A stretch of 30,818 nt of DNA from Sphingopyxis macrogoltabida (GTDB lineage Bacteria > Pseudomonadota > Alphaproteobacteria > Sphingomonadales > Sphingomonadaceae). Location: contig QFPJ01000036.1 of NCBI GenBank assembly GCA_003241685.1, positions 1 to 30,818 on the forward strand, written 5' to 3'. Shown here one piece after another: positions 6,608 to 14,842 of this stretch. The notes under the pieces are model-generated. The model saw only the letters and a program-made list of their open reading frames with translations, was not told the origin of the DNA and did no database searches. Numbering within the stretch: position 1 is the stretch's first letter; every line of letters starts with the position of its first letter. A program made the translations under genes and the position numbers.

Positions 6608-7911
6608 CCACAGACACGCTCGACAAACCGATCAAATCGGCCGGTTATTTCACCGACGGCGTCGCCACCACCGACCCCGCGGTCGCGGCGGCGATGAAGC
6701 ATGAGATGGAACGCGAGCAATATCAGATCGAACTGATCGCGTCGGAAAACATCGTCAGCAAGGCGGTGCTGGAGGCGCAGGGGTCGGTCTTCACCAACAA
6801 ATATGCCGAAGGCTATCCCGGCAAGCGCTACTATCAGGGCTGCGCGCCGTCGGACGAGGTCGAAACGCTGGCGATCGACCGCGCCAAGCAGCTGTTCGAC
6901 TGCAACTTCGCCAATGTCCAGCCGCACTCGGGCGCGCAGGCGAACGGCGCGGTCATGCTGGCGCTGACCAAGCCCGGCGCGACGATCCTGGGCATGAGCC
7001 TCGACGCCGGTGGCCACCTGACCCACGGCGCCCCGCCCGCCATGTCGGGCAAATGGTTCAACGCGGTGCAATATGGCGTCCGCCCCGACGACCATCTGGT
7101 CGATTTCGACCAGGTCGAGGCACTGGCGAAGGAACATCGCCCCGCGCTGATCATCGCGGGCGGTTCAGCCTATCCGCGCACGCTCGACTTTGCGCGCTTC
7201 CGGGCGATCGCGGACGATGTCGGCGCGCTGCTGATGGTCGACATGGCGCATTTCGCGGGCCTCGTCGCGGGCGGCGCGCATCCCTCGCCGATGGAACATG
7301 CCCATGTCGTCACCACGACGACGCACAAGACGCTGCGCGGTCCGCGCGGCGGCATGATCCTGACCAATGACGAAGCGATCGCCAAGCGGATCAATTCGGC
7401 GGTCTTCCCCGGCCTGCAGGGCGGCCCGCTGATGCATGTCATCGCCGCGAAAGCCGTCGCGTTCGGCGAAGCGCTGCGCCCCGAATTCCAGCAATATGCG
7501 AAGGCGACCATCGCCAATGCCCAGGCGCTGGCGAACCGGCTGAAGGCGCGCGGCGCCGATGTCGTGGCGGGCGGCACCGACACGCACCTCGCGCTGATCG
7601 ACCTCCGCCCGCTCGGCATCACCGGCCGCGACGCGGACGAAGCGCTGGAACGCTCGGCGATCACCTGCAACAAGAATGGCGTGCCCTTCGACCCGCTGCC
7701 GCCGGTGAAGACCAGCGGCATCCGCGTCGGATCGCCCGCCGGCACGACGCGCGGTTTCGGCGTGGCGGAGTTCGAGGAAATCGGCGACATGGTGGCCGAC
7801 GTGCTCGAGGCGCTGCGCGATAAGGGCGAGCATGGCGACGCCGATGTCGAAGCCGATGTGCGCGGCCGCGTCCGCGCGCTGTGCGAACGCTTTCCCATCT
7901 ATCAGGGCTGA
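6604..7911 (+). CDS. glyA: serine hydroxymethyltransferase
   Basis: A 435-residue PLP enzyme (family length about 420-435) that makes glycine and 5,10-methylene-tetrahydrofolate from serine. It shows ELIASENIVS, GKRYYQGC near the N-terminus, the HSGAQAN substrate region, the PLP-binding lysine Lys242 in TTTTHKTLRGPRGG, and a C-terminal SPAGTTRGFG. The start at 6604 is the ATG overlapping the rpiB stop. A longer in-frame start at 6496 lies inside rpiB and would add non-conserved residues. It is the main one-carbon source for purine and dTMP synthesis. Confidence 0.97.
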   Translation: MTTDTLDKPIKSAGYFTDGVATTDPAVAAAMKHEMEREQYQIELIASENIVSKAVLEAQGSVFTNKYAEGYPGKRYYQGCAPSDEVETLAIDRAKQLFDCNFANVQPHSGAQANGAVMLALTKPGATILGMSLDAGGHLTHGAPPAMSGKWFNAVQYGVRPDDHLVDFDQVEALAKEHRPALIIAGGSAYPRTLDFARFRAIADDVGALLMVDMAHFAGLVAGGAHPSPMEHAHVVTTTTHKTLRGPRGGMILTNDEAIAKRINSAVFPGLQGGPLMHVIAAKAVAFGEALRPEFQQYAKATIANAQALANRLKARGADVVAGGTDTHLALIDLRPLGITGRDADEALERSAITCNKNGVPFDPLPPVKTSGIRVGSPAGTTRGFGVAEFEEIGDMVADVLEALRDKGEHGDADVEADVRGRVRALCERFPIYQG

Positions 7912-7915
7912 TCGC

Positions 7916-8134
7916 TTGGCGCGGCAGCATCCCGAAGAGCCGACGCTGGTCGAACGGTCGATCGAAGAGGTCAAGGCGATGGGCCGGCAGGGCATCGACC
8001 ATCCGTCGACGCGCCCCGTCCTGATCGGCGGCGGCATCGGCGCGATCGTCGGCGCCGCCCTGCCGGTCGTGACCTGGCCGGTCGGGCTGCTGGCGGGGGC
8101 CGCCATCGCTCTGGTCAACCGGGTGAAGCGCTGA
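7916..8134 (+). CDS. small membrane-associated protein, unrecognised
   Basis: A 72-residue protein if started at TTG 7916, 4 nt after the glyA stop. A soluble acidic/basic N-terminal half (PEEPTLVERSIEEVKAMGRQ) is followed by one long Gly/Ala-rich hydrophobic stretch (about 38-68), interrupted by Pro-Val-Thr-Trp-Pro, and a basic tail VNRVKR. It may form one membrane helix or a hairpin. An upstream ATG at 7832 is in the glyA coding region in another frame and is not preferred; an internal ATG at 7979 is also possible. The gene ends 3 nt before nrdR, so it is part of the glyA-nrdR operon. Function unknown. Confidence 0.7.
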   Translation: MARQHPEEPTLVERSIEEVKAMGRQGIDHPSTRPVLIGGGIGAIVGAALPVVTWPVGLLAGAAIALVNRVKR

Positions 8135-8137
8135 CCG

Positions 8138-8608
8138 ATGCGCTGTCCCTATTGCGGCCATGAAGACAGCCAGGTGAAGGACAGCCGTCCGACCGAGGAC
8201 GGCGCCGCGATCCGCCGCCGCCGTCAATGCGAGGATTGCGGCGCGCGCTTCACGACCTTCGAACGTATTCAGCTGCGCGAGGTGGCGGTGCTGAAGGCCG
8301 GCGGCGGGCGCGAGCCTTTCGACCGCGAAAAACTGATGCGCAGCGTCCAGATCGCCTGCCGCAAGCGCCCGATCGAGGCCGCCCGCATCGAACGACTGGT
8401 CTCGGGCATCCAGCGCCAGCTCGAAACGTCGGGCGAGAACGAAGTGAACGCCTCCCAGATCGGCGCGATGGTGATGGAAGCGCTGAAGGGCTTCGACAAT
8501 GTCGCCTATATCCGCTTCGCCAGCGTCTATCGCGATTTCACCGAAGCCAAGGATTTCGAGGAATTCGCCTCGACCATCACCGAGGCGGCGCAAAAGAGCG
8601 GGTCATAG
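8138..8608 (+). CDS. nrdR: transcriptional repressor NrdR
   Basis: A 156-residue zinc-ribbon/ATP-cone repressor of ribonucleotide reductase genes, normal length. The N-terminus MRCPYCGHEDSQVKDSRP and the second pair CEDCGARFTTFE give the four zinc ligands Cys3, Cys6, Cys31 and Cys34. The ATP-cone follows (VLKAGGGREPFDREKL to about residue 140), ending in FASVYRDF. It binds NrdR boxes and senses the dATP/ATP balance. No nrd gene is in the window, so it must act elsewhere. It is last in the rpiB-glyA run before the inverted repeat at 8610, which begins 2 nt after its stop. Confidence 0.97.
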   Translation: MRCPYCGHEDSQVKDSRPTEDGAAIRRRRQCEDCGARFTTFERIQLREVAVLKAGGGREPFDREKLMRSVQIACRKRPIEAARIERLVSGIQRQLETSGENEVNASQIGAMVMEALKGFDNVAYIRFASVYRDFTEAKDFEEFASTITEAAQKSGS

Positions 8609-8609
8609 A

Positions 8610-8636
8610 CCCGTATCCCCGAGCGAAGACGAGGGG
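8610..8636 (+). repeat. left arm of perfect 27-bp inverted repeat
   Basis: The sequence at 8610-8636 (starting CCCGTATCCCCGAGCG, ending GACGAGGGG) is the exact reverse complement of 8992-9018. The arms enclose the GIY-YIG coding segment. The identity stops at once on both sides. Contains the CGAGCGAAG-CGAGG core shared with other repeats in the window. Confidence 0.9.
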
Positions 8637-8675
8637 CTATTTCGAGCGTAGCGAGAAAGACTGACGAGACTGCCG

Positions 8676-9803
8676 GTGACTTTCTGGACCTATCTCCTCC
8701 ATTGCGCCGACCGCAGCTATTACACCGGCCATACCGATGATTTGGACAAGCGCGTCCATCAGCATCAGGAAGGGATTCTGGGCGGTTACACGTCCACGCG
8801 GCGCCCCATCGAACTCGTATGGGCGGAAGGTTTTAAGACCCGTGAAGAGGCCAAAGCGGCCGAACTCACAATCAAAAACTGGTCTCGTGCGAAAAAGGAG
8901 GCCCTGATCGCGAGAGACTGGGATCGGCTGAAACGTGCGTCCATACCGCCTGCCGAGCGCGCAGCCCGCGCCTCGACTTCGCTCGGCGGAACCCCTCGTC
9001 TTCGCTCGGGGATACGGGAAAAAGGAAATGCTGTCGTGGAAGCCACCCCACCCCCCGTCATCGTCCTGGTCCGGCCGCAGCTTGGCGAGAATATCGGCAA
9101 GGCGGCGCGCGCGATGCTCAATTTCGGGCTGACCGAATTGCGCCTCGTCGCCCCGCGCGACGGGTGGCCGAACCCTGATGCCGGGCCCGCCGCATCGGGC
9201 GCGGACATCGTGCTGGCGGAAGCGCGGGTTTTCGATACGCTCGCCGAAGCGGTCGCGGACTGCACGCACATCTATGCCACCACGGTCCGCAAGCGCGGCG
9301 TTACCAAGCCGGTGCTGACGCCCGAGGCGGCCGCGCGGCAGGTTCATGCGACCGCCGGCCGCTGCGCCTATGTCTTCGGCCCGGAACGATCGGGGCTGGA
9401 AACCGACGATGTCGCGCTGGCGCACAGCATCGTGACGGTGCCGATCAACCCCGAATTCGGGTCGCTCAATCTGGCGCAGGCCGTCATCCTGCTCGCCTAT
9501 GAATGGTCAAAACATGTCCCGAGCGGGGTCGAGGGGGGCGTCGCACTGGCCAGCCCGCCCAAAGCCCCGCTCGATCCGCCCGCCGATCATGGCGAAATGG
9601 AACAGCTCATCCAGCATTTCATCCGCGATCTCGATGCCGCCGGCTATTTCTTTCCCGCCGACCGCACCGAAGCCACGCTTCGGACGCTGCGGACCACGCT
9701 GACCAAGACCGGCTGGTCCTATAATGATATCCGGATGATGCACGGCATCGTGACGACGCTGGGCAGAGCGCGCAAGTCGGCACCCCCGCCCGACGAGGTT
9801 TAG
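8676..9803 (+). CDS. trmJ: GIY-YIG nuclease domain in frame with TrmJ-type tRNA methyltransferase
   Basis: One uninterrupted 375-codon frame from GTG 8676. Residues 1 to about 90 form a small GIY-YIG nuclease (UPF0213 type): Tyr6, YTG at 16-18, Arg26, Glu63 and Asn68. Residues 91-120 are read through a repeat. From about 127 there is a SPOUT methyltransferase: GENIGKAARAMLNFG, the knot loop YVFGPERSG (232-240) and PINPEFGSLNLAQA (256-269). This matches TrmJ, which makes 2'-O-methyl at tRNA position 32. A second start, GTG 9036 (residue 121), has AAAGGA 9 nt upstream and would give a normal 255-residue TrmJ. The methyltransferase is therefore secure; whether the nuclease is fused, or only ends by reading into it, is open. 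The stop overlaps the convergent chorismate mutase stop. Confidence 0.85.
   Translation: MTFWTYLLHCADRSYYTGHTDDLDKRVHQHQEGILGGYTSTRRPIELVWAEGFKTREEAKAAELTIKNWSRAKKEALIARDWDRLKRASIPPAERAARASTSLGGTPRLRSGIREKGNAVVEATPPPVIVLVRPQLGENIGKAARAMLNFGLTELRLVAPRDGWPNPDAGPAASGADIVLAEARVFDTLAEAVADCTHIYATTVRKRGVTKPVLTPEAAARQVHATAGRCAYVFGPERSGLETDDVALAHSIVTVPINPEFGSLNLAQAVILLAYEWSKHVPSGVEGGVALASPPKAPLDPPADHGEMEQLIQHFIRDLDAAGYFFPADRTEATLRTLRTTLTKTGWSYNDIRMMHGIVTTLGRARKSAPPPDEV
8971..8985 (-). repeat. REP-like core next to the right repeat arm
   Basis: The minus strand reads CGAGCGAAGTCGAGG, differing in one base from the core within the 27-bp arms (CGAGCGAAGACGAGG). It lies just inside the right arm and is translated within the GIY-YIG/TrmJ linker. 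Confidence 0.6.
8992..9018 (-). repeat. right arm of perfect 27-bp inverted repeat
   Basis: Exact reverse complement of 8610-8636, 355 bp apart. It lies inside the open frame, between the GIY-YIG domain and the TrmJ domain, 18 nt before the internal GTG start of TrmJ. Confidence 0.9.
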
Positions 9804-10108
9804 CGTCGCTCGCTGTCCCAGCGGACCGTTTCATAAGCGATCGATTGTTCGACCAGTTCGTTCCACACGGCGCGCAGCCTGTCGGACGGCAACCCCGCCG
9901 CCGCGGCCTCGCGCGCGACATTGTCCAGCACCTCGGCCTTGCGCGCCTCGTCGCGCACCGCGCCGCGATCGCTCTTGATCCGCGCCGCCGCATCCATGTA
10001 GCCGAAACGCCGGACGAGCAGCGCGACCAGTTCGCGGTCGACCTCGTCAACACCGGCGCGCACATCGACCATGGTTTCGCACTGCTCGGGCATTTTGGCG
10101 GCTGTCAT
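9800..10108 (-). CDS. chorismate mutase, AroQ class
   Basis: A 102-residue all-helical AroQ-type mutase that converts chorismate to prephenate for Phe/Tyr synthesis. It shows the typical first helix (RAGVDEVDRELVALLVRRF), then AAARIKSD, an EARKAEVLDNV segment and a third helix ending VWNELVEQSIAYE. This is the monofunctional stand-alone form. PchB-like isochorismate pyruvate lyases share the fold, but no salicylate genes are nearby, so mutase is preferred. It converges with the TrmJ gene (stops overlap by 2 nt). The first ATG (10108) is used; ATG 10093 is also possible. Confidence 0.88.
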   Translation of the reverse strand: MTAAKMPEQCETMVDVRAGVDEVDRELVALLVRRFGYMDAAARIKSDRGAVRDEARKAEVLDNVAREAAAAGLPSDRLRAVWNELVEQSIAYETVRWDSERR

Positions 10109-10161
10109 GCGGGCCAGCCTTTAGCGGCTTTTTCGACGCTGTCGAGCCGCGGCTGCAATGC

Positions 10162-10190
10162 TTGACTTTCCGCCCGTCGCCGTCTAACCG
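10162..10190 (+). promoter_or_regulatory. candidate rpsD promoter
   Basis: TTGACT (10162-10167), a 17-nt spacer and TAACCG (10185-10190), about 135 nt upstream of rpsD. The -35 is strong, the -10 poor; spacing is ideal. The leader would include the hairpin at 10230-10276. Confidence 0.45.
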
Positions 10191-10229
10191 CGCGCCTTCG
10201 CAATGGACCCCGCACCCCGGTGAAGCGGC

Positions 10230-10276
10230 GGTCGCATATGGTGTCGAGCCTGTCGAGACATCCCTATGGTGCGACC
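10230..10276 (+). repeat. hairpin in the rpsD leader, REP-like
   Basis: GGTCGCA (10230-10236) pairs with TGCGACC (10270-10276), with an inner GTGTC/GACA stem around GTGTCGAGCCTGTCGAGACA (10241-10260). It resembles the intergenic repeats elsewhere in the window but lies in the likely 5' leader of rpsD, so it could be either a stray repeat or a leader structure. Confidence 0.5.
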
Positions 10277-10324
10277 CGGGACACCGCCGAAATCCTTCGG
10301 CACAAGAGCAAATTGGAGACGCAT

Positions 10325-10936
10325 ATGTCGAAGCGCCAGAGCGCCAAGTATAAACTCGACCGCCGGATGGGCGAAAACATCTGGGGTCGTCCGAAGAGCC
10401 CGGTCAACCGCCGCGAATATGGCCCCGGCCAGCACGGCCAGCGCCGCAAGGGCAAGATGTCGGATTTCGGCATCCAGCTCCGCGCAAAGCAGAAGCTGAA
10501 GGGCTATTACGGCGACATCACCGAAAAGCAGTTCAAGAAGAACTATATCGAAGCATCGCGCCTGAAAGGCGATACCGGCCAGAATCTGATCGGTCTGCTC
10601 GAACGCCGCCTCGACGCGGTGGTCTATCGCGCGAAGTTCACGCCGACGATCTTTTCGGCGCGCCAGCTCGTCAGCCACGGCCACGTTTACGTGAACGGCG
10701 TGAAGTGCAACATCGCCAGCCGCCTGGTGAAGCCGGGCGACGAAGTCACGCTGGGCAAGAAGGCGCAGGAAATGGCGCTGGTCGCCGAAGCGCAGAGCCT
10801 GCCCGAGCGCGACCTGCCCGAATATGTCGCGGTCGACGGCACCAAGGCGACTTTCGTCCGCGTGCCCACGCTCGACGAAGTGCCCTATCCGGTGAAGATG
10901 GAACCCAATCTGGTCGTCGAATTCTATTCGCGCTGA
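10325..10936 (+). CDS. rpsD: 30S ribosomal protein S4
   Basis: A 203-residue S4, one of the first proteins to bind 16S rRNA. The N-terminus MSKRQSAKYKLDRRMGENIW has no zinc-binding cysteines, so it is the cysteine-free form. The RPKSPVNRREYGPGQHGQ segment and the S4 RNA-binding domain (about 93-155, LERRLDAVVYRAKF to GHVYVNG) are clear. ATG 10325 has GGAG 6 nt upstream; longer in-frame starts run through the leader hairpin. The gene stands alone between the chorismate mutase and the S9 peptidase and ends at a strong terminator. Confidence 0.98.
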   Translation: MSKRQSAKYKLDRRMGENIWGRPKSPVNRREYGPGQHGQRRKGKMSDFGIQLRAKQKLKGYYGDITEKQFKKNYIEASRLKGDTGQNLIGLLERRLDAVVYRAKFTPTIFSARQLVSHGHVYVNGVKCNIASRLVKPGDEVTLGKKAQEMALVAEAQSLPERDLPEYVAVDGTKATFVRVPTLDEVPYPVKMEPNLVVEFYSR

Positions 10937-10955
10937 TCCGGCGGTTCATCGCAAA

Positions 10956-10995
10956 CAACAAAGGGGCGGTCCGGAAACGGGCCGCCCCTTTGTTG
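10956..10995. terminator. bidirectional hairpin terminator between rpsD and the S9 peptidase
   Basis: A 17-bp stem, CAACAAAGGGGCGGTCC paired with GGGCCGCCCCTTTGTTG (one T-G pair), with a 6-nt loop GGAAAC. T-rich tails follow on both strands, and the stops of convergent genes flank it, so it can serve both. Confidence 0.85.
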
Positions 10996-11006
10996 TTGCG
11001 GACCGA

Positions 11007-12968
11007 TCAGTGCGGCAGAAAGGCGGATATCCGCGCCAGCATCGCTGTCCGCGTTTCGCTATCGTGCAGGTCGTGGGCAAGGCCGGGATATTCAACAAGT
11101 TCGACCTTCTTGCCCGCCGAAGCAAGCGCCCCGCGCATCGTCCGCGCCTGCTCGATATCGACATTCTGGTCGAACGAGCCGTGGAACATCAACACCGGCG
11201 CCGCGATCCGGTCGGCATTCTGGGCCGGCGACCCTTCGCGAACATGCGGACCCGACCCGATGAAATCGCGGATCATCGCGCTCTGGACATACCTCAGGCT
11301 TTCCCTTTTCAACAAAGCCAGGTCTGTCACCGGCGCGATCGCGACAATCGATCGGAACAGGTCGGGGGCGATCACCCCCGATTGCAGCGCCGCGTAGCCG
11401 CCATAGGACCAGCCCACGATCGACAGTTTCGCCGGATCGGCCCCCTGGCCGACCAGCCAGCGGCCCGCGTCGGTGATGTCCCCGACGGCTGTGCGCCACG
11501 ACTGAAATCCGTTGTTCTGATACCATTCGTCGCCATAGCCCGACGATCCGCGAAAATTGGGCTGGATGACGGCATAGCCCGATTGGGCGAAATATTGGGC
11601 GAGCCAGTCGAAACCCCATTCGTCGCGCGCCGAAGGGCCGCCATGCGGCATGACGATTGCCGGCAATCCCTTTGCATCCACGCGCCCGGGCGGCAGCGTC
11701 AGATAGGCCGGTATCATCGTGCCGTCGGCGGCGGCATAGCGGACCGCCTGCACGGGCGACAGCGTCAGGTCCGTGAGCAGAGGTCTGTCGTCGAGCAGCG
11801 GGCGAAGCTGCTTGGCCGCCGGCGTGTAACGATAGTAACGACCGGGGTCGGTGTCGGACCCGGCCCAGACCAGCCAATGTTCCTCGTCGGCCGACGCATC
11901 GACGAAATAGACGTCGCGGCCGCCGAGCGCTTTTGACAGCGATTGCGCCATTGCCTCCACGCCGGCATCGGTCGTCACCATATGGCGCCGTTCAGTGGCA
12001 TAGGTCGCGCCGACGACGCGCCGGTCGCGACCGACGCGGACCAGCCCATCGACGTCGACTTCGGGATGCCGGTAAAGCGTTTGACCTTTTCCCGTCCCGT
12101 CGAGCCTGACGGCGATGACCGCCTTGCGGCCGTCCATCTTGCCGAAACCGATGGCCCGATTCGATTCCGCATCGACGGCAGAGGGCAGGAAGCCCTCGCC
12201 CGTCCCGGTGTCATAGTACGACAGCGGTTGCCAAGACCCACCGTCCGGCGGCCGGAAATAATATTGGATGGTCGAACTGATGTTGTACGTCTGGCCGACC
12301 ATGGGTTGGACACCCATGATCCGCACCCGGCCCTTTCCGTCGGAAATATACTGGATCGTGTCGGAACGGGGCCGTTCGACGATTTTCACCGCCCCGCTGT
12401 TCACGTCCATCAAATCCACGCCCATACCCTGATCGTCCTTGACGATCAGCGATGACGAATAACGATTGGCCTCTCGCACATGGCTCCGCATGATCAGGAG
12501 GCTGTTCGGCTGACCGGGCTGCCAGTCGACGACCTGGCCGCCGCGCGTGTCGAGCCCGATGGAATTGGCCCGGCGGCGCGTGCTGAGCAACTTGACGTTT
12601 CCGCCCGCTGCGTCGACCGCGATCAACGACGTAAAGCCGAAAATATCCGCACCGACCTTTTCGCGGCCACCGATCTCGCAGACGATTCGAACATCGGTTG
12701 CCCACCGACACCATTGCAGAAACTCCGGATCGCCACTGGCACGGACCACCCGCCGCGGGACCGAGCCGTCGTCGATGTTGACCACGAACAGGTCGTTGGC
12801 CTGCCCCTTGTTCGGCGCCACAAAAGCCAGTCGCTTGCCGTCCGGAGACAGGCTGACCTGGCGGACGCCGGGCAATGCTCCGAACCGCTTTGCCCGGTCG
12901 TCGCCCTGCGCCTGCAACGGCATGGCCAGGAGCGCGCACGCTCCCGCCAGCAATAATCTCCCACGCAT
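11007..12968 (-). CDS. S9 family prolyl oligopeptidase, exported
   Basis: A 653-residue serine peptidase of the S9 (acylaminoacyl/dipeptidyl peptidase-like) family. A signal peptide MRGRLLLAGACALLAMPLQA is likely cut before QGDD. The N-terminal two-thirds is a beta-propeller with WD-like repeats (VSLSPDGKRLAF). The C-terminal hydrolase domain carries Ser521 in GWSYGGYAA, Asp600 in HGSFDQNVD and His632 in GLAHDLHD. Typical substrates are short peptides. The second ATG (12968) is used because GGGGG lies about 7 nt upstream; the first (12974) would leave almost no spacing. It diverges from an M28 peptidase, so the pair may work on periplasmic peptides. Confidence 0.92.
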   Translation of the reverse strand: MRGRLLLAGACALLAMPLQAQGDDRAKRFGALPGVRQVSLSPDGKRLAFVAPNKGQANDLFVVNIDDGSVPRRVVRASGDPEFLQWCRWATDVRIVCEIGGREKVGADIFGFTSLIAVDAAGGNVKLLSTRRRANSIGLDTRGGQVVDWQPGQPNSLLIMRSHVREANRYSSSLIVKDDQGMGVDLMDVNSGAVKIVERPRSDTIQYISDGKGRVRIMGVQPMVGQTYNISSTIQYYFRPPDGGSWQPLSYYDTGTGEGFLPSAVDAESNRAIGFGKMDGRKAVIAVRLDGTGKGQTLYRHPEVDVDGLVRVGRDRRVVGATYATERRHMVTTDAGVEAMAQSLSKALGGRDVYFVDASADEEHWLVWAGSDTDPGRYYRYTPAAKQLRPLLDDRPLLTDLTLSPVQAVRYAAADGTMIPAYLTLPPGRVDAKGLPAIVMPHGGPSARDEWGFDWLAQYFAQSGYAVIQPNFRGSSGYGDEWYQNNGFQSWRTAVGDITDAGRWLVGQGADPAKLSIVGWSYGGYAALQSGVIAPDLFRSIVAIAPVTDLALLKRESLRYVQSAMIRDFIGSGPHVREGSPAQNADRIAAPVLMFHGSFDQNVDIEQARTMRGALASAGKKVELVEYPGLAHDLHDSETRTAMLARISAFLPH

Positions 12969-13144
12969 TCCCATACCCCCTTTCGCCTCGATTTCATCAT
13001 CGAAGCATTCCGGCTGATATATCAAGACAAAATGACGATCCGGACGGATTGGGATGCCCCAACGGATATGCCCGGCGCCTTGCATCCCCGCGGTGCGGCT
13101 GGCACAAGCGACCGTAGCTCACGAAACTTTACCAAGGACATTTC

Positions 13145-14839
13145 ATGATCCGCTCTGCCCGAACCGCCGCCGCCTTTGCGGTCCTCATCTCCGTCGCCGC
13201 GTGCAACGCCGACAGCGGCACGGCCGAGACCAAGGCAGCCGCCGCGCCCGGCATTCCCGATGTCGCCATTCCCGAAATTTCGCTGAAGACGATGCAGGAT
13301 GTCGTCGGCGCGCTGGCGTCGGACGATTTCGAGGGTCGCGCGCCAGGCACGGCGGGCGAGGAAAAGACCGTCGCGCTGCTGATCGAAAAGTTCAAGGAAG
13401 CGGGCCTGGAGCCGGGTAACAACGGCGGCTGGACGCAGGACGTGCCGCTGGTCGAGATGACGGCGGAAAATGTGTCGCCGCTGCGCTTTGCCGGCGGCAA
13501 GACGCCCCTGTCGCTCGCTTATGGTCCCGACTATGTCGCCTTCAGCTATCGCGTGCAGCCGAAAATCGAGGTCAAGGACAGCGACGTCGTGTTTGTCGGC
13601 TATGGCATCAACGCCCCGGAAAAGGGGTGGAACGACTATGCCGGCGTCGATGTGAAGGGCAAGACGGTCATCATCCTGGTCAACGACCCCGACTGGCAGG
13701 TGCAGGAGGCGAAAGGCGACTTCAACGGCCGCGCGATGACCTATTACGGCCGCTGGACCTATAAATATGAGGAAGCCGCACGGCAGGGCGCGGCCGCGGC
13801 GCTGATCGTCCACGACACCGAACCCGCCGCCTATGGCTGGAACGTCGTTCAATCGAGCAACACCGGAACGCAATATCTGGCCGCCAGCGAGAATAATGGC
13901 GCGAACGAGACCGCCGCCAACGGCTGGATTCAGCTGCCCAAGGCGGAGGCGCTGTTTGCCGGCGCCGGCCAGGATTTCAAGGCGCTGCGCGAAGCCGCCA
14001 AGAAAAAGGGCTTCAAGGCGGTGCCGCTGGCCGGAGTGACGGCCTCGCTCGATTTTACCAACAAGATCGAACGCAAGCAGTCGAAGAATGTCATCGCCGT
14101 GCTGCCGGGGGCCAAGCGCCCCGACGAATATGTCCTTTACACCGCGCATTGGGACCATCTGGGCCAATGCCAGCCGGTGAACGGCGACGGCATCTGCAAC
14201 GGCGCGATCGACAATGCGACCGGCACCGCCGCGCTCGTCGCGATCGCCGAGGCGCAGAAAAAGGCGGGCGCACCCGACCGCAGCCTGGTGTTCCTCGCCG
14301 TCACGGCGGAAGAATCGGGCCTGCTCGGATCGAAATATTACGCGTCCAACCCTGTCTTTCCGCTCGCCAAGACCGTTGGCGGCGTCAACATGGACGCCTT
14401 GTCGGGATCGGGTCCGGCCAAGGACATCATCGTCGTCGGCCGCGGCAAGTCGCAGCTGGAGGCCTATCTGGAAAAGGCGGTGAAGCAGGAAGGCCGCGTC
14501 ATCGTCAGCGAACCGACGCCGGAAAAGGGCTTCTACTATCGCTCCGACCATTTCAGCTTCGCCAAGCAGGGCGTGCCGATGATCTATTTCGACGGCGGCG
14601 AGGATCTGGTCGACGGCGGCGCCAAGGCGGGCAAGGCGTGGGCCGCAACCTATACCGAAAAACATTATCACGCCCCGTCGGACGATATGAAGGCGATCAC
14701 GAGCTGGGACGGGATGATGGCGGACCTGCGCCTCTATTACGCCGTCGGCCGGATGCTGGCGATGACCACCGACTGGCCGAACTGGAACGAAGGCGATGAG
14801 TTCCGCAAGACCCGCGACGACAGCCGCAAGGCCGGCTGA
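13145..14839 (+). CDS. M28 family zinc metallopeptidase, lipoprotein
   Basis: A 564-residue aminopeptidase-type protein with a PA insert (about 130-300). The signal peptide ends in a lipobox VAAC (Cys20), so it is membrane-anchored in the periplasm. The zinc site of M28 is visible: His335 and Asp337 in HWDHLG, Asp356 in GAIDNATG, the Glu389-Glu390 pair in AEESGLLGS, and a NMDALSG further on. Substrates are probably peptide N-termini. It starts 177 nt from the divergent S9 peptidase. Its stop is 3 nt before the agmatine deiminase start, so it heads that operon. Confidence 0.93.
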   Translation: MIRSARTAAAFAVLISVAACNADSGTAETKAAAAPGIPDVAIPEISLKTMQDVVGALASDDFEGRAPGTAGEEKTVALLIEKFKEAGLEPGNNGGWTQDVPLVEMTAENVSPLRFAGGKTPLSLAYGPDYVAFSYRVQPKIEVKDSDVVFVGYGINAPEKGWNDYAGVDVKGKTVIILVNDPDWQVQEAKGDFNGRAMTYYGRWTYKYEEAARQGAAAALIVHDTEPAAYGWNVVQSSNTGTQYLAASENNGANETAANGWIQLPKAEALFAGAGQDFKALREAAKKKGFKAVPLAGVTASLDFTNKIERKQSKNVIAVLPGAKRPDEYVLYTAHWDHLGQCQPVNGDGICNGAIDNATGTAALVAIAEAQKKAGAPDRSLVFLAVTAEESGLLGSKYYASNPVFPLAKTVGGVNMDALSGSGPAKDIIVVGRGKSQLEAYLEKAVKQEGRVIVSEPTPEKGFYYRSDHFSFAKQGVPMIYFDGGEDLVDGGAKAGKAWAATYTEKHYHAPSDDMKAITSWDGMMADLRLYYAVGRMLAMTTDWPNWNEGDEFRKTRDDSRKAG

Positions 14840-14842
14840 TCC

